Shown here piece by piece: positions 13,684 through 20,831 of a stretch of DNA of 20,831 bases (position 1 is the stretch's first letter; the number at the start of each line of letters is the position of its first letter). The position numbers and the translations under genes are program-made. Origin of the DNA: JBFXDI01 sp050181295. Lineage in GTDB: Bacteria; Pseudomonadota; Alphaproteobacteria; Rhizobiales; Aestuariivirgaceae. Location of the stretch: the NCBI GenBank assembly GCA_050181295.1, contig JBFXDI010000070.1, positions 1 to 20,831 on the forward strand. Reading direction: 5' to 3'. The notes below the pieces were generated by a model. The model saw only the letters and a list, made by a program, of their open reading frames with translations. It did no database searches and was not told where the DNA came from.

Positions 13684-15804
13684 ATGCTTTGGCTCATCAT
13701 AGCCTGCGGCGCGCTGTCCATTGTCTACGGCATCTGGGCGACGCAATCGCTCATGGCCGCGGACGCCGGCACAGCCCGCATGCAGGAAATCTCCGCCGCG
13801 GTGCGCGAAGGCGCGCAGGCCTATCTCAAGCGCCAGTACACCACCATCGCCTTCGCGGGCGTGGCCATCTTCATCCTCGGCGTCTTTCTCCTCGGATGGC
13901 TGCCGGCGATCGGCTTCCTGATCGGCGCAGTGCTCTCCGGCGCCGCCGGCTTCATCGGCATGAACGTGTCGGTGCGGGCGAACGTGCGCACGGCGCAGGC
14001 CGCCACCAAGTCGCTGGGCGAGGGACTTTCCATCGCCTTCAAGTCGGGCGCCGTCACGGGCCTTCTCGTCGCCGGCCTGGCGCTCCTCGGCGTCGCCATC
14101 TACTTCGCCATTCTGACCGGCCCTCTCGGACACGCTCCGACCGATCGGATCGTCATTGATGCGCTCGTCGCCCTGGGCTTCGGCGCCTCGCTCATCTCCA
14201 TCTTCGCCCGTCTCGGCGGCGGCATCTTCACCAAGGGCGCCGACGTCGGCGGCGACATGGTTGGCAAGGTGGAAGCGGGAATCCCCGAGGACGATCCGCG
14301 TAACCCGGCCACCATCGCCGACAATGTCGGCGACAATGTCGGCGACTGCGCCGGCATGGCGGCGGACCTTTTCGAGACCTATGCGGTCACGGCAGTCGCC
14401 ACCATGGTGCTCGGCGCCATCGTCTTCACCACGGCCGAGCTGCAGCTCAAGGCCATGCTCTACCCGCTGATGATCGGCGCCGCGTGCGTCGTCACCTCGA
14501 TCATCGGCACGTTCTTCGTCAAGCTCGGCTCCAACAACTCGATCATGGGCGCCCTCTACAAGGGCTTCATCGTGACGGCGGTCCTGTCGCTGATCGTGCT
14601 CTATCCCGTGACGAGCTACGTCTGGGGCTCGATGGACACGCCGCTGCTCGGCGAAGGCAGCTTCACGGGCAATGCGCTCTTCGCCTGCGGGATCGTCGGC
14701 CTCGTCGTCACCGGCCTCCTGATCTGGATCACCGAATACTACACCGGTACCGGCTTCCGGCCGGTGAAGTCGGTGGCCCAGGCCTCGGTGACCGGCCACG
14801 GCACCAACGTCATCCAGGGCCTCGCGGTGTCGCTCGAGTCGACGGCGCTTCCCGCCCTCGTCATCATCGCGGGCATCCTCGTGACCTTCGGCCTTGCGGG
14901 CATCTACGGCCTGGCCATCGCAGTGACGACCATGCTTGCGCTGGCCGGACTGGTCGTCGCGCTCGATGCCTTCGGCCCCGTGACGGACAACGCGGGCGGC
15001 ATCGCCGAGATGGCGGGCCTCCCCGCCGAGGTGCGCAAGTCCACCGATGCGCTCGATGCCGTCGGCAACACCACCAAGGCCGTGACCAAGGGCTATGCCA
15101 TCGGCTCGGCCGGTCTCGGCGCGCTGGTGCTGTTCGCGGCCTATACGGAAGACCTCAAGTACTTCACGGCCAATGCGACGGCGCATCCGTTCTTCGCCGA
15201 CGTGGGCGAGGTGCGGTTCTCGCTTGCCGACCCTTACGTGGTCGTCGGCCTGCTGTTCGGCGGCCTGCTGCCCTATCTCTTCGGCGGCCTCTCCATGACG
15301 GCCGTCGGGCGCGCAGCGCAGTCCGTGGTCGAGGAGGTGCGCCGGCAGTTCCGCGAGAAGCCGGGCATCATGAAGGGCACCGAGAAGCCCGACTACGGCC
15401 GGGCCGTGGACATGCTGACGCGCGCGGCCATCAAGGAGATGATCGTGCCGTCGCTCCTGCCTGTGCTGTCACCGATCGTCTGCTTCCTGGTCATCTACTG
15501 GGTGGGCGGAAAGGCGGCGGCGTTCTCGGCGCTCGGTGCGATGCTCCTGGGCGTGATCGTGACCGGTCTCTTCGTGGCCATCTCCATGACCGCCGGGGGC
15601 GGCGCCTGGGACAATGCCAAGAAGCTGATCGAGGACGGACACCATGGCGGCAAGGGGTCCGAGGCGCACAAGGCCGCGGTGACCGGCGACACGGTCGGCG
15701 ATCCCTACAAGGATACGGCCGGTCCGGCAGTGAACCCGATGATCAAGATCACCAACATCGTGGCGCTGCTGCTGCTCGCCGTGCTCGCGCACATCGGCAC
15801 GTAA
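13684..15804 (+). CDS. hppA: Membrane-bound proton-translocating pyrophosphatase, potassium-independent type
   Basis: The 706-residue inner-membrane protein couples pyrophosphate hydrolysis to proton pumping. It has many hydrophobic helices, and the length matches the family. Substrate motifs are intact: GGGIFTKGADVGGDMVGKVE (178-197), then DDPRNPATIADNVGDNVGD (203-221), and DAFGPVTDNAGGIAEMAG (428-445). The segment GNTTKAVTKG (461-470) has Lys465 and Thr468 at the positions that separate the two classes. Potassium-dependent enzymes have Ala at the first of these, so this one should be potassium-independent and proton-pumping, as in Rhodospirillum rubrum. The start gives the usual short N-terminal helix (MLWLIIACGALSIVYGIW). 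It stands alone and ends at a strong terminator shared with the convergent bamE gene. Confidence 0.97.
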   Translation: MLWLIIACGALSIVYGIWATQSLMAADAGTARMQEISAAVREGAQAYLKRQYTTIAFAGVAIFILGVFLLGWLPAIGFLIGAVLSGAAGFIGMNVSVRANVRTAQAATKSLGEGLSIAFKSGAVTGLLVAGLALLGVAIYFAILTGPLGHAPTDRIVIDALVALGFGASLISIFARLGGGIFTKGADVGGDMVGKVEAGIPEDDPRNPATIADNVGDNVGDCAGMAADLFETYAVTAVATMVLGAIVFTTAELQLKAMLYPLMIGAACVVTSIIGTFFVKLGSNNSIMGALYKGFIVTAVLSLIVLYPVTSYVWGSMDTPLLGEGSFTGNALFACGIVGLVVTGLLIWITEYYTGTGFRPVKSVAQASVTGHGTNVIQGLAVSLESTALPALVIIAGILVTFGLAGIYGLAIAVTTMLALAGLVVALDAFGPVTDNAGGIAEMAGLPAEVRKSTDALDAVGNTTKAVTKGYAIGSAGLGALVLFAAYTEDLKYFTANATAHPFFADVGEVRFSLADPYVVVGLLFGGLLPYLFGGLSMTAVGRAAQSVVEEVRRQFREKPGIMKGTEKPDYGRAVDMLTRAAIKEMIVPSLLPVLSPIVCFLVIYWVGGKAAAFSALGAMLLGVIVTGLFVAISMTAGGGAWDNAKKLIEDGHHGGKGSEAHKAAVTGDTVGDPYKDTAGPAVNPMIKITNIVALLLLAVLAHIGT

Positions 15805-15826
15805 GGCCGCGCCCAGCTCGAAGCGA

Positions 15827-15855
15827 AACGCCCGGCCAATGGCCGGGCGTTTTTT
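15827..15855. terminator. Intrinsic terminator after hppA, overlapping the bamE stop
   Basis: ACGCCCGGCC (15828-15837) and GGCCGGGCGT (15841-15850) form a perfect 10-bp stem around AAT, extended by flanking A-T pairs. A run of six T (15850-15855) follows on the plus strand. This is a strong rho-independent terminator for hppA. The left side carries GAAA, giving a short T-stretch on the minus strand, so it can also help end bamE transcription. Confidence 0.9.
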
Positions 15856-16364
15856 CATTGCTTGACGGGCTGGCCGACGCGGCCCTGTCCGGGCGGCGTC
15901 TGGTTCGGCGTGAAGGCGCCGATATTGCCGAAGATCTGCTGCAGGAAGGTGTATTCGCGGCCCTTGGTGGGCGTCTCGCGTGTGTTGAAGTCAACAATCT
16001 GGCCGTCCTGGAGGCCGTAGTTGGCGAAGCTCTGAACGCGGTCACCTTGATCGAAGCGGACGGCGAAGACCTTGCGGTCGGTTTCCTCCGGATCGAGGAA
16101 GCCGCGTTCCTCCATCACGCTCGAGATGTAGTAATAGCTGTCGCCCGAATAGTTGACCGTGGCGGTGGTCGAGGGCGATCCCAGAAGCGCCTCGACTTCC
16201 GTCTTGGCCATGCCTACCTGCACGCGCTGGAGATCGCCCTGCTTGGGCAGGTAGCCACGATAGTCCACATTGGAGGTGCAGGCGCCGAGGGAAGCCAGAA
16301 CGAGAGCGATGATTCCGGCGCGCATCAGTTGGCGCGACGGACGCCTGGTTGCGATTGTCGTCAC
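15855..16364 (-). CDS. bamE: Outer membrane protein assembly factor BamE, lipoprotein
   Basis: The 169-residue protein is a SmpA/BamE-type lipoprotein of the BAM complex, which folds beta-barrel proteins into the outer membrane. The signal peptide ends in a lipobox L26-G27-A28-C29; position +2 is Thr, not Asp, which fits outer-membrane delivery. The BamE fold follows, with YLPKQGDLQRVQVGMAKTEV, then ALLGSPS, and SYYYISSVMEERGFLDPEET. The alphaproteobacterial form has a low-complexity C-terminal tail (NQTPPGQGRVGQPVKQ). A start at residue 14 (MRAGII) would give a more compact signal peptide and cannot be excluded. It is divergent from the next gene across 63 bp, which must hold both promoters. 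Confidence 0.93.
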   Translation of the reverse strand: MTTIATRRPSRQLMRAGIIALVLASLGACTSNVDYRGYLPKQGDLQRVQVGMAKTEVEALLGSPSTTATVNYSGDSYYYISSVMEERGFLDPEETDRKVFAVRFDQGDRVQSFANYGLQDGQIVDFNTRETPTKGREYTFLQQIFGNIGAFTPNQTPPGQGRVGQPVKQ

Positions 16365-16427
16365 CCCGGAATGCCCTTATGACGACGGCTGATTTCTCTA
16401 CGAGGCCGAAGGAAAGCCACGAACAGA

Positions 16428-16985
16428 ATGTCCCCGCTGTTCAAGCAACTGTTTATGCGCGGAGCCGCGCCGCCCCCTCCGCACCGGCGCGTCTACGCCG
16501 AGATTGTGGCGCAGGCGCGGCGAGAGGCACTCTACACCGCGCTCGGCGTGCCGGATACCCTGGAAGGCCGCTACGAGATGGTGATGCTGCATGCCTTCCT
16601 GCTGCTGGACCGGCTGAGGCAGGGCGGGCCAGACGAGATGGCCTTCGGACAAGCCGTCTTCGATGAGATGTTTCGCGACATGGATCACAACCTCCGCGAA
16701 ATCGGGATCGGCGACGTGGTCGTCGGCAAGCACATCCGGCGCATGGCGGAATTGTTCTATGGCCACGCCGAGGCCTATGGAGCAGCGCTCGGCGAGCCCG
16801 ACGGGCCGGGCCGGCTGGAGCGTCTGCAGGATGCGCTGAGACGCAATATCTATCCGGATGGCGGCGATGCCGCTCCCGTGGCCGACATGGCGCGGTATGT
16901 GCTCCGCCAGCGCGAGATCCTGGCGGGCCACCCGCTAGCCTCGGTGCTCACAGGAGAGTCCGGCTTCGCGGCGGAAGCCGTCTGA
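16428..16985 (+). CDS. Ubiquinol-cytochrome c chaperone family protein (CBP3-like)
   Basis: The 185-residue protein matches the bacterial ubiquinol-cytochrome c chaperone family, related to mitochondrial Cbp3, which assists cytochrome b and bc1-complex assembly. Recognisable parts are YAEIVAQARREALYTALGVP (residues 18-37), then DTLEGRYEMVMLHAFLLLDRL, then FDEMFRDMDHNLREIGIGD and GKHIRRMAELFYGHAEAY. It is all-helical with no signal peptide, so it should act at the cytoplasmic face of the membrane. A GGAAAG precedes the ATG at moderate distance. It heads a plus-strand run with the DUF177 gene 15 bp downstream, the usual order in alphaproteobacteria. Confidence 0.9.
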   Translation: MSPLFKQLFMRGAAPPPPHRRVYAEIVAQARREALYTALGVPDTLEGRYEMVMLHAFLLLDRLRQGGPDEMAFGQAVFDEMFRDMDHNLREIGIGDVVVGKHIRRMAELFYGHAEAYGAALGEPDGPGRLERLQDALRRNIYPDGGDAAPVADMARYVLRQREILAGHPLASVLTGESGFAAEAV

Positions 16986-17000
16986 GAGGAGACGAGGACT

Positions 17001-17516
17001 ATGGCTCCGGAGTTCAGCCGCAAGCTCGTGATCGAGCGGATACCGCCCGGGGGGCAGGAGGAGGTCATCGAGGCGACGCCGGAGGAGCGGGAGGCGCTGG
17101 CCCGACGCTTCGACCTGCCGGCCGTCCACAGCGTCAGGGCGCGCTTCAACGCCCAACCCTGGCAGCGAGGCGGCATCGTTCTCGCTGCGGACGTCGAGGC
17201 CGATGTCGAGCAGACCTGCGTCATCACGCTGGAGCGGTTTCCGGTTCACATCGAGGAGCAGGGGGAGCGGTACTATCTTGCAGAGAACGCGCCCGGCCGG
17301 CATCCGACTGTGCTCTCGGTCGAATCGCTCGATGAGGAAGAGCCCGAAACGATCGCAGGCGGAGCCGTCGACATCGGGGAGGTGGCGTCGGAAATGCTGG
17401 GACTGGCGCTCGACCCCTATCCGCGAAAGCCCGGAGTGGTGTTTGAGTCACAGGACGGAGAAACCGAAGGCGGAGCCGACGCCTTCGCCGCGCTTCGCCA
17501 TCTCAAGAAGCAATGA
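17001..17516 (+). CDS. DUF177 (YceD-type) domain protein
   Basis: The 171-residue protein is the alphaproteobacterial form of the YceD/DUF177 family: EFSRKLVIERIPPGGQEEVI at the start, EREALARRFDLPAVHSVRA, then ADVEADVEQTCVITLERFPV and the acidic C-terminal EEPETIAGGAVDIGEVASEM. In Escherichia coli yceD sits just before rpmF, plsX and fabH and has been tied to 23S rRNA processing or accumulation. Here the order DUF177-plsX-fabH is kept but rpmF is missing from between them. A GAGGAGACGAGG ribosome binding site lies before the ATG at 17001, and the gene follows the chaperone by 15 bp. Confidence 0.92.
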   Translation: MAPEFSRKLVIERIPPGGQEEVIEATPEEREALARRFDLPAVHSVRARFNAQPWQRGGIVLAADVEADVEQTCVITLERFPVHIEEQGERYYLAENAPGRHPTVLSVESLDEEEPETIAGGAVDIGEVASEMLGLALDPYPRKPGVVFESQDGETEGGADAFAALRHLKKQ

Positions 17517-17631
17517 GGCGGCAGAATTCCTAGCTTACGGCTCCAGCACTTGCGAAATCGTCACAATCCGGACAAAGCTGTCGCAAGCTACGACGCATGA
17601 GGAGGCAGCGGCCCGAACTGGTCCGTTCTGA

Positions 17632-18699
17632 ATGTCGAGCGCTCTAACCATAGCCATTGATGCAATGGGCGGGGACAAGGGTCCCGATGTCGTGCTGCCG
17701 GGCGCGGCGCTGGCGCTCGAGCGGCATCCAGAACTGCATCTGCTCCTCTGCGGGGACCAGGCGCGCCTTCTGCCCGTGGTGGAGAAGGATTCCCGTCTCA
17801 ACGGCCGCGTGACGATCGTCCACGCCGAGGTCGCCATCGGGATGGACGACAAGCCGAGCCAGGCGCTCCGCAGGGGGCGACGCGTAAGCTCCATGTGGCG
17901 GGCGATCGAGGCGGTGAAGGAGGGCAGGGCGTCGGTCGCGGTTTCGGCGGGCAACACCGGCGCTCTCATGGCGATGGCCAAGATCATCCTCGACACCATG
18001 CCGGGGATCAGCAGGCCGGCGATTGCGGCGCTCTGGCCGACGCTCAGGGGGGAGAGCATCGTGCTCGACGTCGGCGCCACCATCGGCGCGGACAAGGAGC
18101 AGCTGGTCGACTTCGCGATCATGGGCGAGGCCATGGCGCGCTGCATGTTCGGCCTTGAGCGGCCGACGGTCGGGCTCCTCAATGTCGGCGTCGAGGAGGC
18201 GAAAGGGCTGGAGGAGGTGCGCGAGGCCGGCCGGATGCTGCGGGCATCGGGCCTGCCGATCGAGTATTACGGCTTCGTGGAGGGCGACGACGTCGGAAAA
18301 GGAACGGTTGACGTCGTTGTCACGGAAGGGTTTACCGGGAATATCGCGCTAAAGACCGCCGAAGGCACCGCCAAGCAGATCTCGACCTATCTCAAGATGG
18401 CGGCCGCTCGATCGCTCATCACGCGCATCGGCTTCTTCCTCGCACGAGGTGCATTCAACGTGCTGAAAGAGAAAATGGATCCGCGCACGCGCAACGGCGG
18501 CGTATTTCTGGGACTGAACGGGATCGTCGTGAAGAGCCACGGCGGAACCGATCCGCTCGGCTTCGCAGCGGCGATCGACGTTGCCGTGGACATGGCGGCG
18601 AGCGACCTCATCGCCAAGATCGGCGCCGATCTCGCCGCCAAGCAGGCATTGGGCGAAGCGCAGGTGCTTGCCGAGCCGCAGGCCGGCGCGGCGGAATGA
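17632..18699 (+). CDS. plsX: Phosphate acyltransferase PlsX
   Basis: The 355-residue enzyme turns acyl-ACP into acyl-phosphate, the acyl donor that PlsY uses to begin phospholipid synthesis; it works at the inner face of the membrane. Family landmarks are intact: AIDAMGGDKGPDVVLPGA (residues 8-25), SAGNTGALMA (105-114), VVTEGFTGNIALKTAEGTAK in the second half, and GVFLGLNGIVVKSHGG from residue 290. Length is normal. It follows DUF177 by 115 bp, so a separate promoter is possible, although none is clear by eye. fabH begins 19 bp downstream, so the two lipid genes are almost certainly cotranscribed. Confidence 0.97.
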   Translation: MSSALTIAIDAMGGDKGPDVVLPGAALALERHPELHLLLCGDQARLLPVVEKDSRLNGRVTIVHAEVAIGMDDKPSQALRRGRRVSSMWRAIEAVKEGRASVAVSAGNTGALMAMAKIILDTMPGISRPAIAALWPTLRGESIVLDVGATIGADKEQLVDFAIMGEAMARCMFGLERPTVGLLNVGVEEAKGLEEVREAGRMLRASGLPIEYYGFVEGDDVGKGTVDVVVTEGFTGNIALKTAEGTAKQISTYLKMAAARSLITRIGFFLARGAFNVLKEKMDPRTRNGGVFLGLNGIVVKSHGGTDPLGFAAAIDVAVDMAASDLIAKIGADLAAKQALGEAQVLAEPQAGAAE

Positions 18700-18718
18700 C
18701 GGTGGCACGAACCTCCCA

Positions 18719-19690
18719 ATGATCCGCGCTGTTATCGAAGGTGTGGGGTCGTACCTGCCGGCGCGAACCCTGACCAATGCCGATCTCGCCCGCACGGTCG
18801 ACACGAGCGACGAGTGGATCGTCGAGCGGACGGGCATCCGTGAGCGCCACATCGCGGCCGAGGGCGAGAAGACGTCGGATCTTGCTCTTGCGGCGGCCCG
18901 CGCGGCGCTTGCCAATGCCGGGACGGACGCCGGCGAAATCGATCTCGTGCTGGTGGCGACGTCGACGCCCGACCAGACCTTCCCGGCCACGGCGACCACG
19001 GTCCAGGCCGGACTCGGCATCACGCAAGGCTCGGCCTTCGACATCCAGGCCGTCTGCTCCGGCTTCGTCTATGCGCTGGCGACCGCTGACGCTCTCGTCC
19101 GCTGCCGTCAGGCCCGCAACGCGCTGGTGATCGGAGCGGAGACCTTCTCACGCATCCTCGACTGGAACGACCGCGCGACCTGCGTGCTCTTCGGCGACGG
19201 GGCGGGCGCCGTGGTCCTCAAGGCGGGTTCCGGCGAAGGCACGGTGGCGGACCGGGGAATCCTCGCCTCGAGACTGCGCTCCGATGGACGCCACAATGAC
19301 AAGCTCTATGTGGACGGCGGGCCGTCGAGCACCGGAACGGTCGGCCACTTGCGCATGGAAGGCAAGGAAGTCTTCAAGCACGCGGTCACCAACATCACGG
19401 GCGTGATGCGGGAAACCCTGAGCGAGGTGCAGGTCGATCCCAAGGAAATCGACTGGTTCGTGCCGCATCAGGCGAATGCCCGGATTCTCGACGGGACGGC
19501 CCGCAAGATGGGCATTTCGAACGACAAAGTCGTTGTCACCATCGACCGGCATGCGAATACGTCCGCGGCCTCTATCCCCCTCGCGCTCGACGTCGCGGCG
19601 CGCGACGGACGCATCAAGCGGGGCGACCTTGTGCTCATGGAAGCGATGGGCGGCGGCTTCACTTGGGGGGCGGTGCTGGCCCGATGGTGA
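18719..19690 (+). CDS. fabH: Beta-ketoacyl-ACP synthase III (FabH)
   Basis: The 323-residue cytosolic enzyme makes the first condensation of type II fatty-acid synthesis, joining acetyl-CoA to malonyl-ACP. The catalytic triad is complete: Cys113 (FDIQAVCSGF), His250 (VPHQANARI) and Asn280 (RHANTSAAS). Other landmarks are WIVERTGIRERH (33-44), the FGDGAGAVVL loop (158-167) and GGGFTWGAVLARW at the C-terminus. The ATG at 18719 gives the standard MIRAVIEGVGSYLP start; an upstream in-frame ATG would add 46 arginine-rich residues that merely read through the plsX end, so it is rejected. Spacing of 19 bp from plsX fits one operon. Confidence 0.98.
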   Translation: MIRAVIEGVGSYLPARTLTNADLARTVDTSDEWIVERTGIRERHIAAEGEKTSDLALAAARAALANAGTDAGEIDLVLVATSTPDQTFPATATTVQAGLGITQGSAFDIQAVCSGFVYALATADALVRCRQARNALVIGAETFSRILDWNDRATCVLFGDGAGAVVLKAGSGEGTVADRGILASRLRSDGRHNDKLYVDGGPSSTGTVGHLRMEGKEVFKHAVTNITGVMRETLSEVQVDPKEIDWFVPHQANARILDGTARKMGISNDKVVVTIDRHANTSAASIPLALDVAARDGRIKRGDLVLMEAMGGGFTWGAVLARW

Positions 19691-19860
19691 AGCGGATGCT
19701 TCTAACGCATTGAACTCGCACCCGGAACCTCGGCTCAGGCATTGACCGCGGGGCGTGTTGCGACTAGTTTTCGGCGGATTCTGGAACTGCGGCATCGGGG
19801 TGCCGAGTCGGGCCGGCCGGCCCTTCAGGCGAATGCCGCCATGGCATCTAGGGGGTCAGT
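19691..19860. promoter_or_regulatory. 170-bp intergenic region upstream of ihfA
   Basis: The region probably carries the ihfA promoter, since the spacing from fabH is much wider than within the lipid pair. A 14-base perfect palindrome, GGGCCGGCCGGCCC, occupies 19810-19823. It could be a site or simply reflect high GC. I cannot place -35 and -10 boxes with confidence. AGGGGG at about 19850-19855 precedes the ATG at 19861 and is a usable ribosome binding site. Confidence 0.4.
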
Positions 19861-20175
19861 ATGGCGGGAAAGACGTTGACGCGTGCCGATTTGAGCGAGG
19901 CCGTGCATCGGCAGATCGGACTCTCCAGAACCGAGTCCGCCGATCTAGTGAAGTCGATCATCTCGTCGGTGGCGGACGCATTGGTCACGGGTGAGCGGGT
20001 CAAGCTCTCCTCCTTCGGCACTTTCCTTATCCGGCAGAAGGGCGGGCGCATGGGGCGCAACCCCAAGACAGGCGAAGAGGTGCCGATCACGCCCCGCCGG
20101 GTGCTGGTGTTCCGTCCGAGTCAGGTCATGAAGAGCCGCATCAACGGCAAGCGGGAAGACGCGCCCCAGCCATAG
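19861..20175 (+). CDS. ihfA: Integration host factor subunit alpha
   Basis: The 104-residue nucleoid protein pairs with IHF beta to bend DNA sharply at specific sites. It begins with the canonical KTLTRADLSEAV and contains VKLSSFGTFLIRQK (48-60 region) and GRNPKTGEEVPI (65-76), whose Pro68 is the residue that wedges between base pairs. The arm continues into RRVLVFRPSQVMKSRIN. The alpha subunit is favoured over HU or IHF beta by the N-terminal TLTRADLSEAV and by its setting between fabH and a MerR-type gene, which is the common alphaproteobacterial arrangement. The MerR gene starts 23 bp downstream, suggesting joint transcription. Confidence 0.96.
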   Translation: MAGKTLTRADLSEAVHRQIGLSRTESADLVKSIISSVADALVTGERVKLSSFGTFLIRQKGGRMGRNPKTGEEVPITPRRVLVFRPSQVMKSRINGKREDAPQP

Positions 20176-20198
20176 CGGGCTCAAGCTAGGAGCGCTTC

Positions 20199-20675
20199 GT
20201 GGAGAAGTCACCAGACGCCTTCCGGACGATCAGCGAGGCGGCTGAAGAACTGGATGTTCCGCAGCACGTGCTGCGTTTCTGGGAGACCCGGTTTGCGCAG
20301 ATCAAGCCGCTGAAGCGGGGCGGCGGGCGGCGATACTACCGGCCTTCCGACGTCGAGCTCCTGAAGGGCATCCGGCATCTGCTCTATGGCAAGGGCTACA
20401 CGATCCGCGGCGTCCAGCGCATCCTGCGGGAGGATGGCGTCGCGCATGTTGCCGCCATCGGCCGGGGAGAGGTGGACGCTGAGGCCGAAACGCCCGAAGC
20501 GCCGGATGTCGGGCGCGCGCCGCCCGCGCCCGCCGTGCCGGGCACTCCCCTGCGGACTTCGTCCTTCAATCCCGCGCTTGCGCTGGCAGGTCCGACGGCG
20601 TCCCAGAAGCAGGAGCTGCAACGGGCACTTACCGAACTCGAGAACGCGCTGCGGCTGCTCGGGACGGCACGGTGA
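20199..20675 (+). CDS. MerR family transcriptional regulator
   Basis: The 158-residue protein has an N-terminal MerR winged helix: FRTISEAAEELDVPQHVLRFW (about residues 8-28), then ETRFAQIKPLKRGGGRRYYR, and a DVELLKGIRHLLYGKGYTIR helix pair to about residue 68. The C-terminal part (about 85-158) is Ala/Pro-rich and then forms a short helix (QKQELQRALTELENALRLL), a likely dimerisation coil. No cysteine metal-sensor motif is seen, so this is not a classical mercury or copper sensor. The start is GTG at 20199, supported by TAGGAGC just upstream. MerR-like genes occupy this place after ihfA in many alphaproteobacteria; the target genes are unknown. Confidence 0.93.
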   Translation: MEKSPDAFRTISEAAEELDVPQHVLRFWETRFAQIKPLKRGGGRRYYRPSDVELLKGIRHLLYGKGYTIRGVQRILREDGVAHVAAIGRGEVDAEAETPEAPDVGRAPPAPAVPGTPLRTSSFNPALALAGPTASQKQELQRALTELENALRLLGTAR

Positions 20676-20709
20676 GGCGGGGGTCCGGGCACAACGCTCG
20701 CACCCCTAT

Positions 20710-20719
20710 AACTATAGTT
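20710..20719. repeat. A/T-rich palindrome between convergent genes
   Basis: AACTATAGTT is a perfect 10-base palindrome inside an A/T-rich patch (about 20705-20722), in otherwise G/C-rich DNA. It sits between the end of the MerR gene and the end of the minus-strand gene, and it touches the latter's stop codon. It could mark a transcript end, although the stem is too weak alone for a terminator. Confidence 0.3.
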
Positions 20720-20831
20720 TAGTGCTGGGTGGAGCTTGAGAGGGCGTGCTCCTCGTCCGGCTCGATGAGGCCGATGAAGGCGCCGGCGGCATCGGCAACG
20801 ACCGCCAGCCTGCCGACGCCGGCGAAATAGG
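20719..20831 (-). CDS. C-terminal end of a protein running off the right edge (possibly CBS-domain protein)
   Basis: Reading the minus strand from the window edge gives 36 residues and a TAA stop at 20719-20721: YFAGVGRLAVVADAAGAFIG (first 20), then LIEPDEEHALSSSTQH. The middle part, 'LAVVADAAGAFIGLI', resembles the last strand-helix of a CBS domain, as found at the C-terminus of ClC chloride channels and other CBS proteins, followed by a short polar tail. Base composition and codon positions look coding. The upstream part lies outside the window, so the identity is tentative. It is convergent with the MerR gene. Confidence 0.6.
   Translation of the reverse strand, partial: YFAGVGRLAVVADAAGAFIGLIEPDEEHALSSSTQH

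Noticed and set aside
13528..16382. 552-codon minus-strand frame and 632-codon plus-strand frame over hppA
   Set aside because: They are shadows of the pyrophosphatase gene, composed of His/Arg/Gly-rich sequence without domains.
18581..18718. N-terminal extension of FabH from an upstream in-frame ATG
   Set aside because: It would overlap plsX by about 120 bp and add 46 Arg/Pro/Ser-rich residues absent from the family; the ATG at 18719 gives the canonical start.
20676..20831. tRNA gene after the MerR regulator
   Set aside because: A tRNA sometimes follows in related genomes, but no cloverleaf, T-loop or acceptor stem is present; the sequence instead codes a protein C-terminus on the minus strand.

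Overview
The window looks like a chromosomal segment of a high-GC alphaproteobacterium, most likely of the order Hyphomicrobiales (Rhizobiales). The evidence is the run bamE / ubiquinol-cytochrome c chaperone / DUF177 / plsX / fabH / ihfA / MerR regulator, the form II cox-type gene order, and an intergenic repeat of the 'PRRRESS...PAFAGT' class. The genus cannot be named from this sequence alone.

Left part (about 1-9480). A small exported DUF4864 protein on the minus strand is followed, divergently, by a long plus-strand cluster for a xanthine-oxidase-type molybdenum hydroxylase. Its order is small [2Fe-2S] subunit (S), large Mo subunit (L), medium FAD subunit (M), MoxR-type AAA+ ATPase (CoxD-like), VWA protein (CoxE-like), two adjacent half-length XdhC/CoxI proteins, and a fused molybdopterin-binding/MocA-like nucleotidyltransferase. 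The large subunit carries AYRGAGR in the active-site loop where true CO dehydrogenase has AYRCSFR, and the S-L-M order also fits the form II family. The enzyme's substrate is therefore unknown. The cluster encodes the enzyme plus a plausible set of tools for making, protecting and inserting its cytosine-dinucleotide molybdenum cofactor. Two intergenic stretches rich in inverted repeats split it into three blocks.

Middle part (about 9455-13330, minus strand). sfsA, map and radC form a tight operon. Upstream of it lie a GH3 (NagZ-like) hydrolase with an apparent signal peptide and a DUF2200 gene of clearly lower GC. The radC end overlaps the MocA-fusion gene end by 23 bp, tail to tail.

Right part (about 13330-20831). 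A 354-bp gene-poor stretch precedes hppA, a membrane proton-pumping pyrophosphatase with the potassium-independent signature. hppA ends at a strong hairpin-plus-T terminator shared with the convergent lipoprotein gene bamE. Divergent from bamE runs the block encoding the bc1-complex chaperone, a DUF177 protein, PlsX, FabH, IHF alpha and a MerR-type regulator, which covers respiratory assembly, the start of phospholipid and fatty-acid synthesis, and nucleoid architecture. The 3' end of a minus-strand gene enters at the right edge.

I did not find a wholly undescribed system. The part most worth experimental attention is the orphan molybdenum hydroxylase with its self-contained maturation module. 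All positions, residue counts and GC estimates were worked out by hand from the sequence; no database search was possible.
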